A stretch of DNA of 64,000 nt from Microcebus murinus (Eukaryota; Chordata; Mammalia; Primates; Cheirogaleidae): NCBI RefSeq assembly GCF_040939455.1, contig NC_134108.1, forward strand, positions 89,076,001-89,140,000, given 5' to 3'. Within the stretch, counting starts at the first letter, position 1, and every line of letters begins with the position of its first letter. Positions 1-12,569 of this stretch are shown one piece after another. The position numbers and the translations under genes were made by a program. The notes under the pieces are model-generated. The model ran no database searches and was not told the DNA's origin. It saw only the letters and a program-made list of their open reading frames with translations.

Positions 1-199
1 ATCTCATGTGTTTTTGCATGTATCAAGAAAAGTACATGAAAGAGGCAACATACCTCTTACTTGTTCAACTTGCTACAAAAAATATACAGTTATTTCCTAA
101 GAAAAGGAATCCAGTAGAAAGTAACAACAACAACAAAAGACAGTATTGCAGCGGTCAAGAAGACAGATACTGAATGGGACTAGTGAAATTTAAGGGATC

Positions 200-352
200 G
201 CTGGCAAATTACTTAACCTTTCAGTGCCTGGGTTTCTCCATCTGTAAAGTGAGAAATCCCTACACCCCTTGGGATTGTAGGTGTTAAACATACATATAGA
301 ATCTGACTCATAAACAAACAATCAACATTAGCTATTAGTACTGTTATTTCAT
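200..352 (+). repeat. MIR SINE fragment
   Basis: The stretch reads like the central and 3' part of MIR in sense orientation: 'aaattacttaacctttcagtgcctg', then a 'catctgtaaagtgag' block, then a decayed tail. MIR is an ancient tRNA-derived SINE mobilised by L2. No target-site duplication survives. Confidence 0.7.
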
Positions 353-707
353 TATTTATATTTCAGTACAGTGCATGATTCTGAATTATCACTGACACAC
401 TATTATGTTATCTGCTATATAAGATGCAGTTTACAACAAAAATGGGGGTTATAATCCTCACTTTTATAGAATGTTCCTCATAATCATATACACATACTTT
501 GCTCTATACTCCACAGAGTTTATTATCTGGTTTGAAGCAAATGTCTTTCCTCAGTAGGTCTCCAATCCCCTATTACCACTCACTCACACTATTATAGCTT
601 CCTGTCTCTTAGTCTACCCTTAATAATGTATACTCTTTTACTATTTAACTAAAATCTCTATTACTGGTAGTGTTGTTAATAGTAGTATACAGCTTAGACA
701 TATTTGA
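353..707. other. Unassigned A+T-rich DNA
   Basis: No gene, RNA gene or recognisable repeat was seen between the MIR fragment and LTR copy A. Confidence 0.5.
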
Positions 708-1245
708 ATGTGAAAAAAATTGTTATGAAAACCACAAAAGGGTTTCAGCCTAGGTCCAGTTGCTCACTACACAAAGATCCAATTATTGAGACAACAGGCA
801 TGGCCAAGGAAGAGAGGAATTTTTTTAAATATGAAAGATGTCTCATCAGAACAAGAAAAGCTATCTCAAACTACCTCCCCAACTAATGGAGATTCTGGGC
901 TTTTTAAGAAGGGGCACATCCATGCCAGCGTTGGTGGTATAGTGGTGAGCATAGTTGCCTTCCAAGAAGGGGCACATCCTTTGGAGCGGGTTGTGTTGAA
1001 ATTAACAAAGAGCTACGTGCAGTGGAGCAAGTTAGTGAGGGGTGGTGAGTCTTGGCATCAGGAAGTCTGCCCAGGGCCTTCAGAATCTCTGCTCTCTTGT
1101 TTTCCAGAAATTCTGTCCTTTCTGGGAAATAACTTGGAATGATCACCGTGCCCTACTGGCCTGATATCTAAAACATGAGAGGGAAAGGATCATAAAAAAA
1201 AATATAGGGGTTATTGAAATTTTTTCATAGAGCCAGTCACAAAAT
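708..1245 (+). mobile_element. LTR fragment, copy A of a three-copy family
   Basis: This segment aligns by eye with 7481-8109 (reverse strand) and 60258-60640. Shared landmarks are 'tttcagcctaggtcc', 'aaagatccaattattgag', 'gccaaggaagagaggaat', 'gggctttttaag', 'aggaagtctgcccaggg' and 'acatgagagggaaaggat'. Copies B and C show TG..CA type ends, so the family is read as a retroviral LTR, probably class I; the exact name is unknown. Copy A lacks both ends and carries a 58-bp insertion event at 922-979. No retroviral coding sequence is present. Confidence 0.6.
906..979 (+). pseudogene. Retroinserted tRNA-Gly(TCC) 5' half with 16-bp target duplication
   Basis: Bases 928-963 match the first 36 nucleotides of mammalian tRNA-Gly(TCC) with one visible mismatch (CATAGT for CATAGC): it starts GCGTTGGTGGTATAGTGGTG and ends exactly at the anticodon TCC. 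A perfect 16-bp repeat, AAGAAGGGGCACATCC, flanks it at 906-921 and 964-979. Six extra bases (ATGCCA, 922-927) precede the tRNA start. LTR copies B and C lack the insert at the same site, which fixes its limits. There is no poly(A) tail, the 3' half of the tRNA is absent, and so it cannot give a working tRNA. The structure fits the known class of L1-mobilised tailless retropseudogenes. Confidence 0.85.
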
Positions 1246-2494
1246 TACATGTGAATGTGGCATAAAAACAAATGCTCATTTAAGAATTTTAAACAACAAA
1301 TGCTATACAAATGGAAGGCATTTTAGTTTCCTTTGAAGAATGAAAGAAAGGCTATTTTCTATGGATTTTAAGTTTTAATAAAATACTCTTGATATTTGAT
1401 GCTAATTCCAAAGATAACTTTATACTGCTTCTAAATGAATACATATGCTCCAAACTATAACTATTAATATTCAATATTATTTGTAAGCAATAGCTAACTT
1501 ATCTTCAAAAACTAGGAACTAAATTTCATAAAACTCTTAATATCCAAATCGTTCACAAAATTAATAAAATCTCCTCCCAGTTTCTTACAGTTTATTATGA
1601 AGTTTTAAATCACATAATCAAATTACTTACACTATATGATATTTGAACCAATGGATCAGGACAGTCTACAGAATTTTTTTGCAAAGAGTACCATAAGTAT
1701 ACATCTGAACACTCATCTTTCACAGATGATTGAGCTATTACAAATACAATGTATTTGTATTTGTATTGAGCTGTATTACAAATACAATGATGGTTACATT
1801 GTTAATACTTTTATATGGTATAATATTAAATAGCATTAATAAATAGAAAAGGGTGACATGTTACCTAAAATATCTAACTGAAGCAGATGAATGGTATTTC
1901 AAAATATCCTAAAGAGAATTTCTCTTGTGGATCTGTAGTTCACTCAAGTGGCTACAACTGGTATTTAAGCAAAGCTTATCAGGGTATGCAGAAGCTGTGC
2001 AGTTTCCCATCCATTAAACCTGCCTTTAACTTAAATTCCAGCTGAATTAAACAAGATATCATCTCTGTGCAATTTTGGTGGCTGAATGTATTTTACCATT
2101 TCTGAACATTTCTGTATAACCTGGTACTAACTGACATTCTAAGTTTTTAAATCCATTATGTCTCATGACCTTCAAGATTCTAATACAAATTTTACTTTTA
2201 TCAGTTTTAAACTAGAAAAATTCCCAAAATACTCATGTTTAATATTTAAGTTCATGGGAAGGAGTGTGGGAGTAAACTTGTGGAATATAGAGTATACCTA
2301 GGAGGCCCAGAGCCACGTGAGTGAGAGGTAACGTAATGAAGAAAAACACTGACCCTAGGAGCCAGGAGAACTGACAGCCACAAAAAGAAAAACAGAAACA
2401 ATTCTCTTCTTCCCCCGAACCTAACTTTGCTTATAACACACTTAAGATACAGACACAGATTACTTCGTCTTAACATCCCTAGAAGATCTCAAGT
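1246..2494. other. Unassigned A+T-rich DNA with a small repeat at 1737-1789
   Basis: No gene was found. Around 1737-1789 'attacaaatacaatg' occurs twice, with partly inverted 'tatttgtatttgtattg' between the copies. The rest shows no family signature that I can name. Confidence 0.5.
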
Positions 2495-2577
2495 TCCTAA
2501 AGGAAATAGGCCATGTCTTTTACGTTTGTATATACCATAAAATCTAGCGTAGTGTTTTACACATAATCAGGCACTCG
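2495..2577 (+). repeat. L2/MIR 3'-tail-like fragment
   Basis: The order 'aaaggaaataggccatgtctttta', 'agtgttttacacataatcaggcactcgataaa' follows the common L2/MIR 3' end (…gggcagggaccatgtctt… …cacatagtaggcactcaataaa). It is decayed and the subfamily is unclear. Confidence 0.45.
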
Positions 2578-2588
2578 ATAAAAATGTA

Positions 2589-2978
<390 letters not shown>

Positions 2979-3109
2979 CTAGCTGTGCAACTCTGAAAAG
3001 CCATGCTCTGGGCCTGTTCCTTTCGTGTGTCACTCAGGGGTGTGGCCTTCACTGTCAAAGTCAAAACAATGCTGGGCGTCAGAGAAGTGAGATGTACAAG
3101 CCAGAATAG

Positions 3110-3490
3110 AGTCATCATTCTGGTATATGCAACAATGGAGTATCATTCAGCAACAAAAAGGAATGGAATACTGATACATGCTACAACATGGATGACCCTT
3201 GAAATGCTTATGCTACATGACAGAAGCCAGTCAGAACAGAACACACATAATTCCATTTATATGAAATCATTTATATGAAATGTCCAGAATAGGCAAATCT
3301 GTAAAGTGAGAAAGTAGATTAGTGTTTGCCTGCATCTGAGGGGATGAGTGGATTGGGCATGAAAGCTGAAGGTTACAGGGTTTCTTTTGGGTGAATATAT
3401 AAAAACCATTGAATTGTATTCTTTAAATGGGTAAATTGTATGGTATGTGAATAATATCTCAAAGCCAATGGCAAAAAAAAAAAAAAGGAG
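3110..3490 (+). mobile_element. L1 3' end (end of ORF2 plus 3' UTR)
   Basis: It begins in the well known ORF2 tail ('aacaatggagtatcattcagcaacaaaaagg'), runs through 'catgctacaacatggatgac' and 'aaatgtccagaataggcaaatct', and ends in 'atgtgaataatatctcaaagcc' followed by an A tract. It looks like an old L1M type element, truncated at its 5' end and not coding. An A-then-GAGAG low-complexity run (3475-3506) follows its tail. Confidence 0.82.
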
Positions 3491-3519
3491 AGGAGAGGAG
3501 AGAGAGAAGAAGATGTAGG

Positions 3520-3734
3520 AGAGATGTAGCTTCGCTCTGGTGTCTGGCAAATCTGGGCACTTCCACACACTAGCCTCCATTTTCTTCTAAGCTGTAAAAC
3601 AGGGATCATAACAGTATGAACACCTCATAACATTAGTGTGAGGCTTCAAATGACCAATGCATGTGGAGCACTTATACTGGTTAGCAACAAGTAAGCTTTC
3701 AAAGAACTATAGCTGCTATACTATTATTACTAGT
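3520..3734 (+). repeat. MIR SINE fragment
   Basis: Sense-strand MIR pattern: 'ctggcaaatctgggcacttcc', 'tcttctaagctgtaaaacagggatcataacagt', then a decayed 'gtggagcacttata…gtaagctttcaaa…' tail with 'actattattac'. Confidence 0.65.
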
Positions 3735-4427
<693 letters not shown>

Positions 4428-5160
4428 GTAAGATTATTCCTCCCCTTCGGAACTGCTTACAACATCATTTAGGAACACCTGCCGCAAGTAGATTATTACT
4501 TCCAAATATATTCAAATAAAAGATAGCATAGTAGTGAAAGTAGATAGCAAACACTAAGCCCATTCTCAAATGGACAACCTGATGCTTTGCAAGATTACTC
4601 TGTACTTAATGTGATCCTTTCCTTAAAAAAAAAATGAATGGATATTATCTCTAAATTCCTCAGGCACATGAAATCTAACTAAAGAAAATGAAGTTAAATG
4701 AGTAATTTGGAAAAAAAAAAAAAAAGATGTCATGGAAAACACTATAATGCTAATTTTAGAACTTTTCTAAGTCAAAAGGTGATTTTAAATTTTCACAGAG
4801 GGAAAAAAATGGCAATGTCCAAACAAAAGCAGGTCTCTGATAAGGTTATAAAACAGCTACGTTTTAAAGAGAGACCTGAGACTAGACATTCTTCAGATAG
4901 GGAAACAAAGTGAAGTTACAAAACTTACAGGAGGTGCCAGGGAAATATTTGTCCCCAAGTACAGAATGAGACTGCCACAGAAGCCCAAGAGAAAATTATG
5001 CAACCTAGTTTTTTGGGTTTTTTTGTTTTTCGTTTTTTTATTTTGCTTGGTCACTGGTCATATTCTTTACTTCTGGAAGGAATATGAAGCTGAAAACAAA
5101 GGGAAGAGGAAATTTAACTTTTCAAGTGAAAAGCCACCAAGAAGGACTAAACAAACTCAT
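4428..5160. other. Unassigned DNA
   Basis: No gene or named repeat was seen. There are short A runs at 4625-4634 and 4710-4725. Confidence 0.5.
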
Positions 5161-5164
5161 GTTT

Positions 5165-5315
5165 TCAGTCTTGGCTACACATTAGATTCAACAAGGAGCC
5201 CTTTAAGAAGATTCATGGCTAGTATTTAATTCTTCTGGGGTGGAACTGAAGCACTTTTTTAAAAAGTTCCCCAGGTGAATCTAAAGCACAGCTGAGACTG
5301 AGAACAACGGAGCTA
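5165..5315 (-). mobile_element. MER5A-like hAT (Charlie) MITE relic
   Basis: The plus strand shows 'ggctacacattagattcaacaaggagccctttaa…', 'attcttctggggtggaactgaagca' and 'gttccccaggtgaatctaaagcacagctgagactgagaac', the layout of a decayed MER5A-type element. The strand depends on how the consensus is oriented and is tentative. Confidence 0.6.
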
Positions 5316-6927
5316 GCGAGGAAGAGCATACAGCAGATACAGTACAGAGTCTGGCATGGTGCTGCAGGGATGATAAACATCTGGTGGATAAATACTTTTT
5401 GATTAATGCTTTGAATCATGTTGTGTACCGCCTCCTCATCAGAAGACCAGCATCTCTTCCAGTTATCTCATCATCCTACAATGTTAAACAGCTTCAGCAA
5501 AGCACATTTAGGCCAACTGAGAAGTTCTTGCTGCATCAAGTACCTTTGATGAGATTCTAAAAGACAGGATTCACTAGTTAGCATAAGACCTAATGTAAGC
5601 AATTCTTCTTCAAAAGGAGAATTTAGGTTTACTGAAGCAGAAAACTAAGAGCCTTTAATACAAAGCTGTAATTAATGGGCATTATAAATCATAGCAGTAC
5701 ATCTCTGATTTCAGGTTTGTGGGAGGCACTGCATGCAACACACAGTAATTCAACAAAAAGTGGCCTCCCGCATATAATTGCCTTTCCTGGAGAAAACCAA
5801 TTTGAGCCCAAAGAGGTTGGAAAGGAATGCAGATAATTACACATACTTACAATACAATTGCTTCCTGCTCTCCAAAGCAAACTTCTTAAAAGTATGCTTT
5901 TATTTTAAGCAAAATAAATTTTTCTTCAGTTGCCCCTTTTTATATTCAATCTAATGGACTAGTAAGGCCAGACTTTCACAATTGCCTATTATATATTTAA
6001 TTAGTGATTCTGATGTGTGAACTTTCTAAGAATTCATGCTGATTAAGTTATTCCTCTGTTCTCTGAAAAGAATGATGTATTAGGTAAAACTGCCCCACTA
6101 TAAAAATGCAAATGAATAAGGATTTGAAAGATACCATTCTTGTGATGTAACAGGCATCAGGAGTACCCTGCCAGGATAACTGACTGGAGTAAGACAGTGA
6201 TCTCTACTGCACACCAGACCTTCACTTAGAAAGGATCAACTCTAGGCAGAACTTTGCTCTACACAGAAAGGGCCTCTTCAGAGGACCCTGTCTGCCCTCC
6301 CTGCCCTCCTTGGCAAATTTCATACCAGCAGCTTCCTCTACCCCACATCAAAGGCATCTAAAAATGGCAGCTGACTCCAGAACAACTCCAGGTTTTAAAA
6401 AAAAAAAGCCTTGATTCCAGCTTTAAATTATTACCTGGTCAACAATGACAGTTGTCCAGAAAAACAGCTATCTCAAAACAAATGCTCCACAATAAATGTT
6501 ACCAAAGGCTGCTTTACAATACCCCACAGCTTTCAAAAGCTTTAACTTTTCTCTTTTCTCATTATCTTGAATGCAATATGTAAAATTCAACTTCTCATGT
6601 ATGTAATAAACCTATATTGTTACAAAAAGAAATTCTCTTACCAAAGCATATGCTTAGTTTTTTTTTCAAAGGAAAGTATAGTAATTTGATGATCCACCAG
6701 GTTCAGTTTAACCTTATGACTCTGCAAAAGTAAAAAGATGTGAATCATTTGTTATCTACTCTCATTCAGGAACTATGAAGCATTAAACAACCACTTGATC
6801 TGCCCTATACTGCTGTGATTTCACCTTCAACATAAATGGACCAACTAGCCATGAGAAGAGACTATTACCTACGTTAGCAGAACACTAAATATAGAAGTCA
6901 ATCCCTTTCTTCCTTCCTCACAATCTT
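5316..6927. other. Unassigned unique-looking DNA
   Basis: No gene or confident repeat was found in these 1.6 kb. A short A run lies at 6397-6407 and a T run at 6659-6666. Confidence 0.5.
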
Positions 6928-7188
6928 TTTTTTTTTTTTTGAGACAGAGTCTTGCTCTGTCACCCCAGCTAGAGTGCAGTGGCATCATTGTCAACCTCCA
7001 GAGCTCAAGCTCAAGTGATTCTCCTGCCTCAGCCTCCGAAGAAGCTGAGATACAGCACCCGGCTACTTTTCTCTTTTTAGTCAAGACAGGGTCTCACTCT
7101 TGGCTCAGGGTGGTCTCGAACTCCTGACCTCGAGTAATTCTCCCACCTCTGCCTCCCAGAGTGCTAAGATTACAGGCATGACCCACCT
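6928..7188 (-). mobile_element. Diverged Alu
   Basis: Reverse-strand Alu: T tract, 'gagacagagtcttgctctgtcacccc', 'cctcagcctccgaagaagctgagat' and 'gtgctaagattacaggcatga'. An imperfect 12-bp duplication, CCTCACAATCTT at 6916-6927 and CCTCACCATCTT at 7189-7200, flanks it. Confidence 0.9.
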
Positions 7189-7199
7189 CCTCACCATCT

Positions 7200-7480
7200 T
7201 TATTTTTCTCACCTTCCCCCTACTCTGTATCTCCCACTCTCCTTTAACTGCTCTTTTATTACTAATTTGTTTGCCTTACATTGAACCCATTCTATCTCCA
7301 TTCCTTTTTCACCACTTATTTTTCTCTGGATTCTCTCTCTGCAATCTCCTCTTCCTTTTCTCCATGCTACCTTCTCCATCAAACACTCCTTGTCCTACAC
7401 CTTCTTGTCCTACAAACCCCTTCCTTTGGCTTTCTTGCTCTTACTTATACCTTAGCCCTTCTCCTATTTATTTAGTGCCC
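7200..7480. repeat. Pyrimidine-rich tract
   Basis: About 280 bp of strongly biased C+T sequence on the plus strand (purine-rich on the minus strand) next to LTR copy B. An open frame across it is only a side effect of the base bias. In the minus-strand direction it lies directly downstream of copy B, so it could be internal element sequence or unrelated low-complexity DNA. Confidence 0.6.
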
Positions 7481-8109
7481 TTATAACCAGCTCTATGAAC
7501 AAATTTCAACGATCCTATATGTTTTTTATAATCCTCTCCCTCTCATGTTTCAGATTCTCAGGCCAGTAGGGCTTGATGACCTTTCTGAATGGTTCTCCAT
7601 AAATGATGGAATTTCTAGAAGACAAAGGAATGGAGATTCTGAAGGACCCTGGGCAGACTTCCTGAGGACAAGACTCGCCATCCCCCACAACCTACCCCCA
7701 TTGCACACAGCCTCTTGTTAGTGACACCACGACCTGCCCTAAGGCACATGGCCCCTCCTTAAAAAGCCCAGGATCTCTTGTTAGTTAGGGAGACAGATTT
7801 GAGGCAGCTTCTCCCCTTCTCCCGACAAGATGTCTTTCATGTTAAAAACATTCCTTTCTTCCTTGGCAATTCTCATTATCTCAATAACTGGTTCTTTATG
7901 CAGTGAGTAACCGGACCTATGCTGAAACCCCCTTGCAGTTTCGATTAACACCCTTTCCTGGCCTCCTTTCCACAAGCCCATAGCACAACTCACTGTCCAT
8001 GTACCTTTCCCAAACCAGGTGCTCCCTGGAGAAAGACAAAAATCTAAAACTAAAAAGGAACTAGGAAAACTAGACTGATGGAAAAAATAAATGTCCCTGA
8101 TATCTAACA
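7481..8109 (-). mobile_element. LTR fragment, copy B of the three-copy family
   Basis: Read on the minus strand it starts TGTTAGATATCAGGGACA, a TG start like other retroviral LTRs, and then shares all landmarks with copies A and C (first 190 bp are present only here). It fades out at about 7481 before the part of copy C that holds the polyadenylation-like 3' region. No internal viral gene is seen. At the site of the tRNA insertion in copy A, this copy is uninterrupted ('gggctttttaaggaggggcc'). Confidence 0.65.
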
Positions 8110-10554
8110 CTATAAATCTGTGTCACATAGGGCCAACTCAGCTATTACTATAATTATAATTTCCCATCAACACTTTCTCAAAAATGAAGCAGAGATGAAT
8201 GAGACTCTGATCTCTTACAGGATTAACTAAGTGGCTTTATTCGTCTCTGTAATTGTGCCTTAGATTCTACTACCAGGACTCACTCTGGCTTGCTTCCTCA
8301 TGTTTAATCTTTGAAATTTATATGAGGAGAAGGCAGATAGCAGGGAGGAACAACTGAAGTGCCAAACACTGAGAAGAAAGTGTGGTTTTCATGAAAATCT
8401 AGACTCTAGGCACTATTTGAATCATAAAAACGAAAGCAAAAGATAATAAGCTGTAACTAAAGCTAGCTGTAACTGAAATCTAGTAAGCTTTTAAAAGACA
8501 ATATATTTTAATCCTACCAAATTAAAATTAACATCTGCTAACAAAAGGCTACGTACTATTACTTAACAAATATTTTTTTTGGTATAAAATCTCAATGACA
8601 TTTTAAAGATTAAAGCAGAATTCTGGGATCTTAGCTTTCCCAAAGTCATTCTAAAATATGACAGTTCTTATTTACTCTCTACGTATTATTTTACCAAAGC
8701 AGCAAGCTTCCAGGTCTTAAGCTTTGCTAGAAATTGCCTAAAGATTACACTTTGTCAAAAAAAAAAAAAAAAAAAAACTATCAGAACAAAAACTGCCCCC
8801 TCATTTTACTTAAAGCAACTAGCACACTAAAAATCTAAGCCAACTAATTTGTGATGGAATTTCAATGAAGAGCCAGCTACAGAACACAGCAGCAAGGAGA
8901 AAAGAAGGTTGCAAGGACAAGAGCTTGCAGGGGCAAAAGGGTTATCCAGAGTAGAGAAAGTAAGTGTTTTCAAATATTTGTAAGATGTGATTGAAGAGAT
9001 TAAGGGAAAATTGAAATCATTCTGATAAAATGCCACAATGTTCAAAGACTAATTTACCCACACTATTGTTTTAGGAAGTAGAATTCATTGAACACGATTT
9101 GTCCAAAGATAATTGCTTCTTAAGATGAACTTAAGTTAAAATGAAAGGCTCCTTTAACAGGTCAGGGTAACTCAACCTCCTGTATTTTTAGCTTCCAAAG
9201 TACTAGAAATTGAGAGATAAAACTCTAAATGGGTAATTTTACAAAAGAGCAAAGTTTAGAGAGATGAGAAGTAAAGTATGTTCAAATGGGGGCAGGGGAA
9301 GTTTATAATCCCATGTGGCTGACATATTTTTAAAATTTAGAATATTATGCTAGGTTCTTAATAATACATCTTTATTAATAAATTAATACCATTTAAAAAT
9401 AGAAGTTAAAATAAAAATACAAATAGCAATGTGTTTTAAATATGTAGCTATATTTATATATACGAGAAAACTGATTATTCCCATTGTTAGAATATTAAAA
9501 GTATATACTACTTAACATAAATTCAAATCTACTGCATAAGACCCTGACTCTCATTGCCTGTTCTAAATCAAGGGCAAAAACTCCTACTATTTTTATGCCT
9601 TGCATACAAAATAGCCTGGTTCTCCAAAAATCAATAAGTCAAATATTTGACTGATGTGTATGCTCTGATTAGAGAATTCACATCATAAGGTCACGGTGTT
9701 CTACCTGCTTTTTCAAGTTTCCCACATTAACAGTCAATATCAGGCGTTGAATTTTCCTAAGTTTAAATGTCACTATCTGTTCTCATTGTAATGGTGACAA
9801 AACCATAAATGTGATTCAGTAGTGTTTTTATACTAAGGGTGGTAAGAATTTGCCTGCTGTGAAAATACCAATAGTTCACCTTGCATGACATTTTCCCATT
9901 TGAAAGTATCTGCTTTCGCAGACTGAAAGCTAATGTGCCAGGAGGCATTGTGCTCCTCGGCAACATAAAGAGGGTTCCAGAGGGAAACTCAGGCTCTGGG
10001 TGGCCCTTCATTTAGGATGAGGAGTTAAACAGGCTCTTCATAGAGAATATCAATTATCAGCAATAAACGTATGCCAGCATAATCCCAACGGTGATGAGAA
10101 GGAAATCACTGCCTGACACCAGCCAGTACATCCTAACAGGAGAAGCTCTCTTCATAACGATTTCACTCTCAGGGAGAATCTCTGTTTCTGGGTTTATAAA
10201 CAAAAATTGCAATAACCCTGGAGTCAAAGCCTAAGGTCTTGAATGAAATCAGTCAATCTGAAAGAAACTGGAGAGCAAATGAGTTGAGCATTTTAATAAA
10301 AATAACTCAAGACTTGGCCCTGGACATACATGAAGAAATGGTTATAGAAATGCCCTCCTAAAAAGAAACCCGTGATTATACTACACCCTACACATAGTTT
10401 TCATTCAATAAATGTGCACTGTATATATCAGAGTTCTAAGTTTGTAAATGATATACATTAATAAATTTAATCAGAAAAAATATTTGTGAATAAAATGTAC
10501 AGAATATCCAGAAGGTAAAGGTACAATGATAGAAAACACTAATGTACATTACAA
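8110..10554. other. Unassigned A+T-rich DNA
   Basis: About 2.4 kb with no gene seen. There is an A21-type run at 8757-8777 without an evident retroelement body in front of it, and an A+T-rich patch at 9360-9470. A short 'cattcaataaatgtgcac' near 10400 resembles an L2/MIR tail but is too short to call. Confidence 0.5.
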
Positions 10555-10790
10555 TAAATAAGCCAGACACTGTTCTAAGAGTTTTACTTTAATTAACTCA
10601 TCTAATCCTCATAGCAATCCTATCAGGTACATGCTATTATTTCCCCTTTTTATATTTGAGGGAACTGAGGCACAAAGAGGTTAGTTAACTGCACTCCTCA
10701 AGCAAGGTTACAAGACTGGTGCTGGATTCAAGCTGAGATTTGAACCCACTCTGGCACTGGAGTCATGCTCTAGGCTGCCTCTCAGACATC
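10555..10790 (-). repeat. MIR SINE
   Basis: Near full-length antisense MIR: 'gccagacactgttctaagagttttac', 'aactcatctaatcctcatagcaatcctatcagg', 'gaactgaggcacaaagagg', 'tttgaacccactctggc' and 'catgctctaggctgcctc'. Confidence 0.9.
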
Positions 10791-11379
10791 CAGATCAGGA
10801 ACAAAGTCCAAAATCTGCCTTAAAAGAGGTTCCACCTGAAAACCACTTCCCGGTTTCTGGGCACAAACTCTACAGTTTGTACCACTAACTGGGCCCTGGC
10901 TGCTGTCTCCAGGATGGCCAACAGTGCTGTTTCTAGAAACCCAGTACAGCTAGTCTTCCTGCCTACTTCTCAGCAGAATGGATTCTTTCCCTGGTACCTG
11001 TTTCTTTGCATCACTAGCTCCTGATTTCAGAAACTGGGACAAGTGTATCATATGCCCATACCCTAGCTACAAGAAAAGTTTGGAAAGCTAATATCTGACA
11101 TTTTCAGCTTATTAGTAGTAGGTAGCTTCTGCCCTCGTGGGAAAGGAGGAGGATTTCCACACACAGGAATTGCCCAGAGAACCAGATGCCTGGTAGCCAA
11201 AATAAGTGACAAGACATTCACTATACTGTGATGGTAGTGGTGGACCCAACTGATGTTGCATTGTGTTACACTGATCTGAGTACCAAATGCTACAGAAAAC
11301 TTCTGATCTTTTTCCTATATTTCAGATTGTAAAGCACAGTGGCCAGAACCATGCCTGAGTGAAAATAACAGTCCAGTTA
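10791..11379. other. Unassigned, moderately GC-rich DNA
   Basis: The base composition and phrases such as 'gggaaaggaggaggatttccac' suggest an old LTR relic, but no family could be fixed. No gene was seen. Confidence 0.35.
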
Positions 11380-11525
11380 TTAAACTTCTGTGAGGCTCAA
11401 TTTCCTTATCTGAAAAATAGAGATAACAGTACCTACCCTAAAGTATATTGTTAAAATTAAATGAAATAACACATGAAGTACTTTGCCCAGTGTGTGGTAC
11501 ATAGTACTACTCAAGAATGGTGGCA
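11380..11525 (+). repeat. MIR SINE fragment
   Basis: Sense MIR core and tail: 'tgaggctcaatttccttatctgaaaaatagagataac', 'agtacctaccctaaagtatattgttaaaattaaatgaaataacacatg', 'gtactttgcccagtgtgtggtacatag'. Confidence 0.85.
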
Positions 11526-11654
11526 AGGGAATTAAACGTAACCTTAAAATTTATATCCCCATAATATGCTGAACTAAAAAAAAAAAAAAAATAGGAATGG
11601 TGGTGATGATGAATTTGAAAATGATGATGATGGGGACAGGAATAGAGCAGAGAA

Positions 11655-11725
11655 CAGTGCCTGGTACAGAGGAAGTACACAACAAATGGCTGCTGTTACT
11701 ATGATGGCTATTATTATTAACACTA
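11655..11725 (+). repeat. MIR 3' tail fragment
   Basis: 'gaacagtgcctggtacagaggaagtacacaacaaatgg' followed by 'atggctattattatt' matches the 3' end of MIR. An A run at 11577-11592 lies between it and the previous MIR fragment. Confidence 0.6.
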
Positions 11726-11764
11726 TTTATGCCAAGTAAAGAGGCTCCTATATAGCTCTAGGTC

Positions 11765-12240
11765 ATTTATTCACTCAACAAATATCAACTGAACACCTAC
11801 TATGTTCCAGTTACTGAGTTAGGTAGTAGAGATACAAAAGATATCAAAAATGGGCATGATATGCATTCTCATAGAGCTTACTACATATTGGGGAAGAAAC
11901 TGATTAATCAAGCAACCATACAAATAAATATGACATTATTACATAACATTGAGAGTATGCATAGCAAGGACAAGTGACCAAGTCAGGAGGATGGCCCTTT
12001 TTAAGTGATGCTTGAAGGAAGACCCAGACAGTGAGTAGGAGTTAGCTAACAGAAACTGAACAAAGCAAAGAGCAGCCCATTGAGAGAGGTAGAACAGCAA
12101 AGGGTGTTCCTGGCAGAGAGAGTAGCAAGTATAAAGATGACCTTGTGTCTGGGGGAAGCAATATGCATTATAGGAACTAAAAGAAGGCCAGTGTGACTAG
12201 AGAGGAAGAGGCAGGGACCAGATTATGAAAAGACCCTCAA
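11765..12240 (+). repeat. Ancient interspersed repeat, family not determined
   Basis: It opens with the very common motif 'attcactcaacaaatatcaactgaacacctactatgttccag', then 'tctcatagagcttactac', 'gtgttcctggcagagagagtagcaagtataaagatgacctt' and 'aagaaggccagtgtgactag'. This ordered set recurs through mammalian genomes as an old repeat; I cannot fix the Repbase name from memory. Confidence 0.6.
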
Positions 12241-12569
12241 ATGTATGGGATGCCAATCTAATCCCAAGACCAGTGAGTGGGGCAACAGCACCACATTGCT
12301 CTTCTTTCACCACCCAACTAACCCACTCTGGGATGACATCACCACCACCTGGAGATGGAACCTCTATGTGAGGAAGATATTGTTAATATCTCTTAGTAGT
12401 TACTTCCATGTATTTCAGTGCATTGATATTAAGAAGGCCTGAACAGTTTTGAAATCTCTGAAGATGCTTTAAAAGACATTTGGTGGCACTTCCCCTGTCC
12501 TTCATTGTCCTTTAAAAAAAAAAAGAGTACTTTGAATCATAGAACCAAAGAAGGATAAATTAAATATAG

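Noticed and set aside
928..963. Functional tRNA-Gly gene
   Set aside because: Only the 5' half exists; the T arm with the B box and the acceptor 3' strand are missing.
7100..7486. 128-codon open frame on the plus strand
   Set aside because: It begins in an antisense Alu and runs through a pyrimidine-rich tract; the Ser/Leu/Pro/Phe-rich product reflects base bias.
8757..8777. A21 run as the tail of a retroelement
   Set aside because: No element body or flanking duplication could be found around it.
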